Below, in pieces: positions 44,299 through 50,329 of a DNA stretch of 55,393 bases. The notes beneath the pieces are model-generated. The model was not told the DNA's origin. It ran no database searches and worked only from the letters and a program-made list of their open reading frames with translations. The position numbers and the translations under genes were made by a program. Each line of letters opens with the position of its first letter. Position 1 is the first letter of the stretch. Source of the stretch: an uncultured Flavonifractor sp. (GTDB lineage: Bacteria; Bacillota; Clostridia; Oscillospirales; Oscillospiraceae); assembly GCF_944385615.1 (NCBI RefSeq), contig NZ_CALWXV010000011.1:1-55393 (forward strand), given 5' to 3'.

Positions 44299-44373
44299 AC
44301 ACAAGGAAAACCTTTTGTTTTAACAAATTGACAAAAGTTTTTCCTTGTGTTATAGTTATGGACACAAGGAAAT
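44299..44373. promoter_or_regulatory. Divergent switch region with three ACACAAGGAAA operators
   Basis: ACACAAGGAAAA at 44299-44310, its inverse TTTTCCTTGTGT at 44339-44350, and ACACAAGGAAAT at 44362-44373. The first overlaps the -35 of the minus-strand repressor promoter (TTGTGT-17-TATTAT); the second fills the spacer of the plus-strand promoter; the third lies just past its -10. This is a lambda-like arrangement. Confidence 0.75.
44328..44356 (+). promoter_or_regulatory. Promoter of the Cro-like/Xis operon
   Basis: TTGACA (44328-44333), a 17-base spacer and TATAGT (44351-44356). Confidence 0.85.
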
Positions 44374-44390
44374 GATTGTGAGGTGTAGAC

Positions 44391-44582
44391 ATGAGAATTG
44401 ATCGAATAAAATTTGCGACCGCTCTTGCCAAGAAGGATATTAACATACTTCGCTTAGCGAAATTATCAGGAGTATCCAGGGTAACAATAAGCGGCGTAAA
44501 ACACGGAAAATCGTGTGCCAGAACGACAGCGGAGAAGCTGGCCGCCGTTCTGGGGCAGGAGATTCTGGAAGAGGAGGCGTAA
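44391..44582 (+). CDS. Cro-like small HTH protein
   Basis: A 63-residue protein made of one helix-turn-helix (FATALAKKDINILRLAKLSG, then VSRVTISGVKHGKSC). It is divergent from the repressor and first in the plus-strand operon, which fits a Cro-type antagonist or early regulator. Its stop is 3 bases before the excisionase-like start. Confidence 0.8.
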   Translation: MRIDRIKFATALAKKDINILRLAKLSGVSRVTISGVKHGKSCARTTAEKLAAVLGQEILEEEA

Positions 44583-44585
44583 GTC

Positions 44586-44765
44586 ATGGAAAAACTGGCG
44601 TATTCGGTGCCGGAGGCAGCGGAAGTGCTGGGCGTGGGCGTGCAGGCCGTCTATAACCTGGCCCACGTTGCCGGATTCCCGGCGGTGCGGGTGGGCAATC
44701 GAATCCTGATCCCCTGCGAGAGCCTGGCCCGGTGGCTGGAGGCTCAGGTGGAAGCACAGCCATGA
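44586..44765 (+). CDS. Excisionase-like MerR/HTH_17 protein
   Basis: A 59-residue winged-helix protein: LAYSVPEAAEVLGVGVQAVY then a wing RVGNRILIPCESLARWLE, the pattern of Xis/helix-turn-helix domain 17 proteins. In integrative elements these bend DNA at att sites and direct excision. AGGAGG lies 8 bases before the ATG. Confidence 0.85.
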   Translation: MEKLAYSVPEAAEVLGVGVQAVYNLAHVAGFPAVRVGNRILIPCESLARWLEAQVEAQP

Positions 44766-44837
44766 GGCGGGCCGCCCTGGAGCGCATGGTTGCCGGCTAG
44801 CCCTGGTAGGCGCGGCGTACCTGTGTGTGGGCCTGGC

Positions 44838-44861
44838 AAATTGCCAAGCGATTGTGAATTT
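44838..44861. repeat. 24-bp palindrome, copy 1
   Basis: An imperfect palindrome with AAATT/AATTT ends and a GCCAAGCG core, 19 bases before the small zinc-ribbon gene. It matches 48536-48559 at 21 of 24 positions. Candidate operator. Confidence 0.65.
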
Positions 44862-44880
44862 CAAAAAAGGAGGCTTTTCC

Positions 44881-45030
44881 ATGTACTTCAAAGTATGCCC
44901 GAATTGTGGGGCGCATCTGGATCCGGGTGAACGCTGCGACTGTGAGGACGCAAAAGAGCCTGTCCGGCGTTGTGAGCACCGGGCAGGCCATTTCAGGAAC
45001 AGCACTATGCGGAGCTCCCGAACCAGCTAG
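44881..45030 (+). CDS. Small zinc-ribbon protein
   Basis: A 49-residue protein starting MYFKVCPNCGAHLDPGERCDC, a compact CxxC...CxC zinc-ribbon, followed by a basic tail. AGGAGG is 8 bases before the ATG. I know no defined function. It is preceded by the 24-bp palindrome and by a perfect TGGCAA-A-TTGCCA. Confidence 0.7.
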   Translation: MYFKVCPNCGAHLDPGERCDCEDAKEPVRRCEHRAGHFRNSTMRSSRTS

Positions 45031-45154
45031 AGCACGCACCAGCTTCCGGTGGGAAGTTTGACACTGTAAAGGGAATCCGGCGATAATGGGGATTTTAAGC
45101 CCATCCAGAGAGCCCCCCATACCAGCTGGAAGTTGAAGAGAGGAGTTATCGCAC

Positions 45155-45274
45155 ATGACCACTAATAAAACCCGGACGGAGCTTTCCTGCCTGACCGAGC
45201 GGGCAGATGCCAAGCAACTGTCCCTTGTGCTCGGCATTGTACGTTCTATCGTGGGAAAGGTGGCACAAGTATGA
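45155..45274 (+). CDS. 39-residue protein, first gene of duplicated cassette (copy A)
   Basis: AGGAG precedes the ATG. The product is helical and charged with a conserved C-terminal VLGIVRSIVGK stretch. It overlaps the next gene (ATGA). A paralogue of identical length with VLRIVRSIVGK lies inverted at 49066-49185. Function unknown; conservation of both copies argues it is translated. Confidence 0.65.
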   Translation: MTTNKTRTELSCLTERADAKQLSLVLGIVRSIVGKVAQV

Positions 45275-45474
45275 CCTGTCTGGAGAAAATGCGCCGCTAT
45301 ATTGAGCTCACCGGGGTTACATACAGCGATTCCACCCCGTATCAAATGAACATTGCAGAAATGATGGATCTCCGCGCTCTGGCGGAACAGGCTCCTATGG
45401 ACGCCTTGTGCCTTGCTTTTGAGTATGGGCGGGCAAAGGGCGTGAGAGCAACCAAGAACAGAGCCACAAAATAG
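45271..45474 (+). CDS. 67-residue protein, second gene of duplicated cassette (copy A)
   Basis: A small soluble protein, coupled by a 4-base overlap to the 39-residue gene. It shares a long identical core (RRYIELTGVTYSDSTPYQ and onwards for about 15 residues) with the inverted copy at 48866-49069; only the ends differ. No family known to me. Confidence 0.7.
   Translation: MTCLEKMRRYIELTGVTYSDSTPYQMNIAEMMDLRALAEQAPMDALCLAFEYGRAKGVRATKNRATK
45310..45368 (+). repeat. 59-bp perfect inverted repeat, arm A
   Basis: Identical to the reverse complement of 48972-49030. It is the best-preserved part of the duplicated two-gene cassette. Confidence 0.95.
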
Positions 45475-45488
45475 GAGAAACGAGAAAT

Positions 45489-45533
45489 CTGCGGGGGTAT
45501 GGAAGATCGCCGTACCCCCGCAGACGTTTAAAC
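45489..45533 (+). promoter_or_regulatory. Long hairpin after the small cassette
   Basis: An 11-bp perfect stem (45489-45499 with 45523-45533) and a 23-base loop. It is followed by ACGTTTAAAC, without a good U tract. Confidence 0.5.
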
Positions 45534-45543
45534 AGAGGACAGA

Positions 45544-45948
45544 ATGAGCATGGACCAATACCTGACATACACGGCAGAGGATTACCGCAACACGGTAAAA
45601 GCACTAAAGATTATGCAAAATATCCCCTTTGACAACCAGCGCAGCAGAGAAGCGCAGGAACGGGAACGGGCCATACTGGCAGCAGCATTGGAGGCGGCCA
45701 GATATGCGGCCCTGCGGATGGAAAACCCGCCTCTGACCAGGGAACATCTGAAGCGGATGCACGGACGGGCAGTATACCTGGAACACCCCGAATATTCCGC
45801 CGGATCAGCCGGAATTGTGGACGGGCACGATGAAAGCATCGTGATTCTTGGCCCTGAAGGAATAGAGCGGGGTGCGTGGTTTTGGGGGATTCCCGGCAGA
45901 TATTACCGTTTCCCTGTTGACGGCGTGGACTTATCTTTCTTCAAGTAA
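45544..45948 (+). CDS. Uncharacterised 134-residue protein
   Basis: A soluble protein with an acidic, helical N-terminal half and a C-terminal part rich in Gly/Asp (AGIVDGHDESIVILGPEGIER). GAGG precedes the ATG. It lies 46 bases upstream of the replication initiator. No family is recognised. Confidence 0.65.
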   Translation: MSMDQYLTYTAEDYRNTVKALKIMQNIPFDNQRSREAQERERAILAAALEAARYAALRMENPPLTREHLKRMHGRAVYLEHPEYSAGSAGIVDGHDESIVILGPEGIERGAWFWGIPGRYYRFPVDGVDLSFFK

Positions 45949-45994
45949 GTATGCCAGAGCCAGGACACCGGTACACCAGAGAAAGGGGCAGCAT

Positions 45995-46753
45995 ATGGCA
46001 AAGCGGAAAAAGACCATAGTGGCCGGCGACCTGATAAAGACCGTGATTTATACAGCTCCGGAGCCCAGGGACGGCCCCCGGGTACGGGCGGCCAAGTCCC
46101 GTATGACCAGCGCCGCACAGAAGGCCATGAACGATAAAACCGCGCGGGGGAAGTTGGAAATGCAGATTGCGGCCGCCTTCAAGCGGAGTGATCTTTTCCT
46201 TACCTTGACCTATCGCCCAAAAGATCTTCCGGCCAATCGAAAAGGAGCGGTAATCAATGTGCGCAAATTCCTGCGGAACATGAGGGAATACAGGAAATCC
46301 GTAGGGATTCCATTTAAATATATTTACGTCACGGAGGAAAAGCACGGAGACGGTAAATTACACCATCATATCATCATGAATGCCACCGAGCGGGACATTG
46401 AGACAATCCGCAGCCTGTGGCCTTATGGGGATGTCATTGATATTGAATACCTTGGGTGCCGGGAATATGTGACCTGGGCAGAGTACATGACAAAAGAGGG
46501 TGTAGAAGGCCGCCAGGTCGGGGCGCAGCTGTGGACTTCAAGCAAAAATCTGGAAAAACCGAAGGTTACATACAGCTATGTGGACAACGATGAGACACTG
46601 ACCGCGCCCATCGGTGCGCATGTGCTGGAGAAGGAGGAAAAGGTTACAGAGTTCGGGAGCTACTGCTACATCAAATATTATATTCCACCTAAATACTGGG
46701 GAGAGGAACGCCCGCAAAAAAGCGAGCCGTGGCCTCTTATGTCTTGTTTATAA
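45995..46753 (+). CDS. HUH-type replication initiator (ORF2/G2P-like Rep)
   Basis: A 252-residue rolling-circle type endonuclease. Motif 1 is FLTLTY (68-73), the metal-binding HUH motif is LHHHIIM (His123, His125) after EEKHGDG, and candidate catalytic tyrosines lie in YVTWAEYM (Tyr158, Tyr164). This order matches the ORF2/G2P replication-associated domain found in inoviruses, microviruses and small plasmids; it nicks an origin and primes rolling-circle synthesis. AAAGGGG precedes the ATG at 45995. It suggests the element can replicate when excised. Confidence 0.82.
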   Translation: MAKRKKTIVAGDLIKTVIYTAPEPRDGPRVRAAKSRMTSAAQKAMNDKTARGKLEMQIAAAFKRSDLFLTLTYRPKDLPANRKGAVINVRKFLRNMREYRKSVGIPFKYIYVTEEKHGDGKLHHHIIMNATERDIETIRSLWPYGDVIDIEYLGCREYVTWAEYMTKEGVEGRQVGAQLWTSSKNLEKPKVTYSYVDNDETLTAPIGAHVLEKEEKVTEFGSYCYIKYYIPPKYWGEERPQKSEPWPLMSCL

Positions 46754-46852
46754 TAAGATATAACTTTAGAACAGGGCATGTAGAATCGGTGGTTTGGGCA
46801 TTGATTTGCCGCTACACCATGCGCTATGCTAGAGGCGTAAACAGGATAAGAT

Positions 46853-46932
46853 TTGCTAAGACCCTTGCGCGGAGGTGCGCGGGCGCGGTTCATCTGAGGC
46901 CAGGTGCAGAAATCCAGGAAACGCCTTAGCAA
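46853..46932. repeat. TTGCTAAG/CTTAGCAA inverted repeat downstream of rep
   Basis: Two 8-bp arms, 46853-46860 and 46925-46932, enclose a GC-rich segment with GCGCGGAGGTGCGCGGGCGCGG-like runs. It could be part of the Rep origin; nothing proves it. The rest of 46754-46950 shows no gene. Confidence 0.35.
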
Positions 46933-46954
46933 GGCAGCCTACAGGCATCTAGCC

Positions 46955-47260
46955 AGTGGCAGATGTCTGGCAATATTCTGGCCGTATTGCGCCCCTGTCG
47001 GCCCAGTATTCCCGGAGTGAGCCAAGGGAATGGGAACCCGCTCGTTGGTGGAGGGTGGTGGCCTTCCCCTTCAGTGGGGTAGCGTGGGCCTCTATCCGGC
47101 GGCAGCTGGGCGGTGATCCCCTGGTGCTGCGCATTGCCTAGGCCGCCCCGCATACCACGGGTGGCCCTCCAGCGGGCCCAGGGAGCAGACTACGGCCCAC
47201 CTATGGGAGCCGGAGTCTCCACTTTGATAAAGCGAGCGGGCGGTGATCCTGGCCGCCGTT
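46955..47260. repeat. GC-rich degenerate repeat block 1
   Basis: Non-coding region before the sigma-like gene. It shares with the later blocks the strings GTAGCGTGGG (47079 region), CCCGCTCG-TTGGTGGAGG, and twice GGGCGGTGATCC (near 47108 and 47237). Units are partial compared with block 2. Confidence 0.6.
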
Positions 47261-47395
47261 GAGCTGGCAGCCCCCGGAATCCCGCTCGTATTAAGATGCA
47301 GTCAGGCGGCGTCGCACCCTCACACTTTGGAGGGCGAAGGGGCCGCCGTGGGGCTGTTTGGACACGGGAGTTTTGAAAAGGCGGGGTGCATCTAC

Positions 47396-47992
47396 ATGAC
47401 CAATGAAGAACTCGCAAGCATGATCCAGAGCGGGGAGCGTGGCAAGGTTCTGGAACTGTGGGGACAGGTACGGCGGTTTGCATGGCAGCAGGGTAAAAAG
47501 TGGGCAGCATACCACAGCCATGGCATGGAAATAGAGGACTACGCCCAGGTGGGCTTTTTAGCCATGCTGGACGCCTTGGGCAGCTGGAAAAGCGAAGAAG
47601 GGCGCTTTATCACCTGGTATGCCATGCGGTTAAAAGCGGCGTTTACCGCGTCGTCAGGACAGAGAACCCAGCGGGACAGAATGGACCCGCTGCAAACAAG
47701 TATGTCACTTGAAATGCCGCTACAGGACGGAGATGGGAAACAAATTTCCCTGGCGGATGTGATCCCGGATAAATCGGCGGAGCGGGATGTGGAGCAGGTG
47801 GTGGAGCGGGACTTTGTAGAGCGTAGGCGGGCAGCCGTGCGGCAGGCCCTGGTGGGATTGCCAGAGGACCAGCGCCGGGCGGTAATCCTACGCTATTGGG
47901 CCGGGCTGCCTGTTGATCCAAAGATACACCGCGAAGCCTTGCGGGCGCTGAGACGGCCCGCCGTGTCCCGGGGGTTACGGGAGTACCTGTGA
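47396..47992 (+). CDS. Sigma-70-like protein with shortened region 4
   Basis: A 198-residue protein. Residues about 1-85 resemble sigma region 2 (EDYAQVGFLAMLDALGSWKSEE and FITWYAMRLKAAF), and the end resembles region 4 (LPEDQRRAVILRYWAGLP then KIHREALRALRRP). Between these two parts the family has about 15-18 residues that form the first helix and turn of the DNA-reading HTH; here only VDP remains. Promoter -35 recognition is thus probably lost or altered. The start at 47396 is inferred from the protein; GGGGTG precedes it. Confidence 0.8.
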   Translation: MTNEELASMIQSGERGKVLELWGQVRRFAWQQGKKWAAYHSHGMEIEDYAQVGFLAMLDALGSWKSEEGRFITWYAMRLKAAFTASSGQRTQRDRMDPLQTSMSLEMPLQDGDGKQISLADVIPDKSAERDVEQVVERDFVERRRAAVRQALVGLPEDQRRAVILRYWAGLPVDPKIHREALRALRRPAVSRGLREYL

Positions 47993-48000
47993 ATAACTGG

Positions 48001-48495
48001 TGGTGCTGCTGGCCGCGCAAGCTGCTCGGGGCGGGGTTTTGGTGGTAGGCGCCCGCTCGCCGGGTGGGAGTAGTGGGCTCCCTTTTCTGGAGTGTAGCAT
48101 GGGGGCCCTGTACGGCTGCTGGGCGGTCGGCTCTCTGACAGAACAAGCGGACAGCGGTCTCCTGGCCGTGCCACATTGCCCCGGGCTGAGCTCTGGTAGG
48201 CCCTGAACATGGGTGCCAGCTTACCGGTGGAGGTTGGTGGACTTCCCCTCCTGGAGTGTAGCGTGGGGGGCCTATACGGCTGCTGCTGAGCGGTCGGCTC
48301 TCTGACAGAGCGAGCGGGCGGTGGCCTCCTGGCTGCGCAGCATTGCCCCGAGTGGACCTCTGAAGGCCAGGAGCATGGCCCCCCGCTCGCTGGTGGGGGG
48401 AATGGCCGCTGGGTGCAACCTGGGCCTCGTACGGCTGCTGAGCGGCCAGCTCTTTGACAGAACGAGCGGGCGGTGATCTAGGCCGCGCAGCGCTG
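48001..48495. repeat. GC-rich tandem repeat block 2, three units of about 155-164 bp
   Basis: CTGGAGTGTAGC recurs at 48087 and 48251, and TACGGCTGCT at 48111, 48275 and 48430, giving periods of 164 and 155 bp. Each unit ends with an AGCGGGCGGTG-like string (48144, 48314, 48464) followed by TGGCCGCGCAG-like sequence. There is no credible reading frame in this 600-base gap. Confidence 0.75.
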
Positions 48496-48535
48496 CCCGT
48501 GAGGATGCTTTTGCTGGCCGTTCTGCTTTTCGGAG

Positions 48536-48559
48536 AAAATGCCAAGCGCTTGGGAATTT
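48536..48559. repeat. 24-bp palindrome, copy 2
   Basis: Core CCAAGCGCTTGG is a perfect 12-bp palindrome; the whole matches copy 1 at 44838-44861 at 21 of 24 positions. It lies 35 bases before the small HTH gene. Confidence 0.65.
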
Positions 48560-48594
48560 AGAATTTTCGGCAAATGCAAAATGGGGGTAGGTCT

Positions 48595-48810
48595 GTGAAT
48601 AGAACCTTGCGAAGGAGAATTAAGGAGTTGCGGGAAAGAAAACATGTATCCAGGAGCGCCCTTTCTCAGCTATGCGGCCTTAGCCGAAACATGATAGGAC
48701 TGTACGAGCGGGGAGACGCTGATCCGTCTACAAAAACTGTGTGCGTCCTGGCGGACGTATTCGGGGTATCAACGGACTATCTCCTTGGAAGAACAGACCA
48801 GTGGGAATAA
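48595..48810 (+). CDS. Small Xre-family regulator
   Basis: A 71-residue helix-turn-helix protein (HVSRSALSQLCGLSRNMIG, then LYERGDADPSTKTVCVLADVF, ending LLGRTD). The GTG at 48595 is preferred, 6 bases after GGGGGT; an ATG at 48574 has no ribosome site. The 24-bp palindrome upstream may be its operator, in which case it would also control the zinc-ribbon gene. Confidence 0.8.
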   Translation: MNRTLRRRIKELRERKHVSRSALSQLCGLSRNMIGLYERGDADPSTKTVCVLADVFGVSTDYLLGRTDQWE

Positions 48811-48848
48811 AAAACAGAGCCGCCCCAGCCACAAGGCCGGAACGGCTC
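48808..48848 (-). terminator. Terminator of the minus-strand small-gene operon
   Basis: A stem of about 14 bp with G-U pairs and TTGT loop (48817-48848), followed on the minus strand by TGTTTTTT. It overlaps the stop of the plus-strand HTH gene. Confidence 0.8.
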
Positions 48849-48865
48849 AATCGAAAGTGTACAGT

Positions 48866-49069
48866 TTAGGCCCGCCTCTCCGCTCTTGCGTGGCGTTCCC
48901 CTTTGGCCCGACCATAGGTAAACGCAAGGCACAAGGCGTCCATAGGGGCCTCTTCCACCAGGGCGCGGAGGTCCATCATTTCTGCAATGTTCATTTGATA
49001 CGGGGTGGAATCGCTGTATGTAACCCCGGTAAGTTCAATATAGCGGCGCATTTTATCCACACGGGTCAT
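48866..49069 (-). CDS. 67-residue protein, second gene of duplicated cassette (copy B)
   Basis: Paralogue of the gene at 45271-45474, inverted. It is also 67 residues and identical through the central third. It is coupled by a 4-base overlap to the 39-residue gene upstream and followed by a terminator 18 bases on. Unknown function. Confidence 0.7.
   Translation of the reverse strand: MTRVDKMRRYIELTGVTYSDSTPYQMNIAEMMDLRALVEEAPMDALCLAFTYGRAKGERHARAERRA
48972..49030 (-). repeat. 59-bp perfect inverted repeat, arm B
   Basis: Partner of 45310-45368. About 3.6 kb lie between the arms. Confidence 0.95.
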
Positions 49070-49185
49070 ACTTGCGCCCCCTTTCCAACGATAGAACGTA
49101 CAATGCGGAGTACAAGGGACACTTGCCGGAGGTTGGCCCGCTCCAGCAGTGCGGAAATCTCCACCCGGGTTTCATCAATGTTCAT
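49066..49185 (-). CDS. 39-residue protein, first gene of duplicated cassette (copy B)
   Basis: Same length and architecture as 45155-45274, with the shared VRSIVGK end. The upstream context (a weak AAGGA before the ATG) differs from copy A, so the duplication is limited to the two genes. Confidence 0.65.
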   Translation of the reverse strand: MNIDETRVEISALLERANLRQVSLVLRIVRSIVGKGAQV

Positions 49186-49238
49186 GTATAGTCCTTCCTA
49201 TTGCATTTTTGATTGGCTTCTGATAAAATCAAAGAGTA

Positions 49239-49260
49239 GCCGGGGGATTGCTCCCCCGGC
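49239..49260 (-). terminator. Hairpin after the 30-residue gene
   Basis: A perfect 9-bp stem GCCGGGGGA/TCCCCCGGC, followed on the minus strand by TACTCTTTGATTTT. May be a partial terminator between the 30-residue gene and the duplicated cassette. Confidence 0.55.
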
Positions 49261-49268
49261 CCGCTGTA

Positions 49269-49361
49269 TTAGCCGTGTAAGGTGATTACAGCGCTGTGCA
49301 AGTCCATATAGGGCTTGCCGTTGGCGTACCATGTGCCGCCGAACCGCTTCAACGTGTTCAT
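49269..49361 (-). CDS. 30-residue peptide gene
   Basis: Short frame with a strong ribosome site (AAAGGAGG, 6 bases before the ATG). The peptide is soluble, mixed charge, with GGTWYANGKPY and LHSAVITLHG. It is first in the minus-strand operon controlled from the RHH operator region. No match known to me. Confidence 0.55.
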   Translation of the reverse strand: MNTLKRFGGTWYANGKPYMDLHSAVITLHG

Positions 49362-49446
49362 GGTGTGCCTCCTTTCTCCCGCTCCCCTGTGCCAGCAGGT
49401 GGGGCGGGCTTTTTGTCTGGGGGGCGTTGCCCTTCTGACACAATAA

Positions 49447-49552
49447 AGTATAATATACTTGCGTAATTATATCAATGCGCACAATATACATAATTGCGCA
49501 AGTATATTTGGTGATTTTATATATTTACGCAAGTATACAAACGAAATATAAT
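49447..49552. promoter_or_regulatory. Divergent promoters with three TTACGCAAGTATA operators
   Basis: TTACGCAAGTATA at 49525-49537, its exact inverse at 49454-49466, and TTGCGCAAGTATA at 49494-49506. Plus promoter TTTACG-17-TATAAT (49524-49552) drives the RHH gene; minus promoter TTGATA-17-TATACT (49475..49447) drives the small-gene operon. One operator overlaps each promoter and the third lies midway. Confidence 0.8.
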
Positions 49553-49585
49553 ATGTGTAATAGTACAATGAAAAGGAGGTGTATC

Positions 49586-49828
49586 ATGACTGTATCAAAG
49601 GCACAGCAGAAGGCAACGAACAAGTGGATTGAGAAAACCTACGACCGCATAAACCTGACCGTCCCCAAAGGCCGAAAAGATGAAATTAAAGCCCATGCAG
49701 AGGCCCACAGCGAGAGTGTGAACGGCTTTATCAACAGGGCCATAGGGGAAACCATGGAGCGGGACAACGCCGCTTCTGTGGCTGCTGCTGGCGGCGGGCA
49801 GAGAGAAAAGGAAATGCACCAGACATAG
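49586..49828 (+). CDS. Arc/CopG-like ribbon-helix-helix repressor
   Basis: An 80-residue protein. After a basic N-terminus comes YDRINLTVPKGRKDEIKAHA then SESVNGFINRAIGETM, the strand-helix-helix pattern of Arc-type repressors. AGGAGG lies 6 bases before the ATG. It faces three repeated operators, so autoregulation and control of the divergent operon are likely. The C-terminal tail is Ala/Gly/Gln-rich. A toxin partner immediately downstream is not seen, so I do not call it an antitoxin. Confidence 0.85.
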   Translation: MTVSKAQQKATNKWIEKTYDRINLTVPKGRKDEIKAHAEAHSESVNGFINRAIGETMERDNAASVAAAGGGQREKEMHQT

Positions 49829-49848
49829 CGCCCGGGGCTGACTGGGTG

Positions 49849-49990
49849 GAAGTTTCCCGTGGCGGGCTCCTGGCCGTCTTGGCGGTGCTGTTGGGCCATG
49901 CGGGTATCTCTCAACCTGTCCCGCTCCAGAAGGGTAGCGTGGGGACAGTGGATGCCTACCAGGGGCAAAGAAAAGGCCCCTGGCGAGGCC
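49849..49990. repeat. GC-rich degenerate repeat block 3
   Basis: Contains CCCGCTCCAGAAGGGTAGCGTGGGG-related sequence like blocks 1 and 2 (GGTAGCGTGGGG near 49936). No gene seen. Confidence 0.4.
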
Positions 49991-50031
49991 CGGGGCTTGA
50001 CAGTATGGCAATATCGGCCTATAATGAAAAT

Positions 50032-50120
50032 AGAAAGAGGCGTTGCCGGATACGGTCAGCCCTTAGAGTAGTTTGAAGTGATCGCCGTACTTGTCAGGGT
50101 GCCGGCGGTCATTTCTTTTT
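50032..50120 (+). ncRNA. Candidate antisense RNA antitoxin
   Basis: A perfect promoter TTGACA (49997-50002), 17-base spacer, TATAAT (50020-50025) points at the 3' end of the toxin gene. The transcript would end at a 9-bp stem with one U-G pair (50079-50087 with 50103-50111) and TTTCTTTTTA. It contains no frame with a ribosome site. The last bases are complementary to the end of the toxin reading frame and its 3' untranslated region, the tail-to-tail layout of type I antitoxins such as RatA. Confidence 0.7.
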
Positions 50121-50192
50121 ACGGCTCATAAAGAGGCCTATAATACCAACAATGAGAATACCAATCTGAATAAGGTCAGAATATGTAACCAT
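50109..50192 (-). CDS. Small hydrophobic peptide, candidate type I toxin (holin-like toxin family)
   Basis: A 27-residue peptide: short polar start (MVTYSDLIQ), one transmembrane helix of Ile/Val/Gly/Leu (about residues 8-22) and a basic end (MSRKKK). This is the form of the putative holin-like toxins of Firmicutes. AGGAGG lies 8 bases before the ATG. The mRNA leader has a CAGCCCTC segment that can pair with the GAGGGCTG of the ribosome site, as in other type I toxin mRNAs where translation is held back. A convergent RNA overlaps its 3' end. Confidence 0.75.
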   Translation of the reverse strand: MVTYSDLIQIGILIVGIIGLFMSRKKK

Positions 50193-50281
50193 TGGGCAGC
50201 CCTCCTTTCCGAAGATTGGAGGACAAAGAAGCTGCCCTCCATCAAGAGGGCTGACCGCTACTATCCGACAACGCCAAAGTC

Positions 50282-50310
50282 AGAATACCACATAATTAGA
50301 TCGGGCGCAA
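50282..50310 (-). promoter_or_regulatory. Promoter of the toxin gene
   Basis: On the minus strand TTGCGC (50310..50305), a 17-base spacer and TATTCT (50287..50282); the leader would be about 83 bases. Confidence 0.65.
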
Positions 50311-50329
50311 GGGTTGGAATAATGTGCCC

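Noticed and set aside
46955-48495. CRISPR array
   Set aside because: Units are about 155-164 bp, degenerate, and lack short identical repeats with unique spacers; no cas genes.
49586-49828. RHH protein as antitoxin of a type II toxin-antitoxin pair
   Set aside because: No toxin-sized gene follows or overlaps it; the next plus-strand sequence is non-coding repeat.
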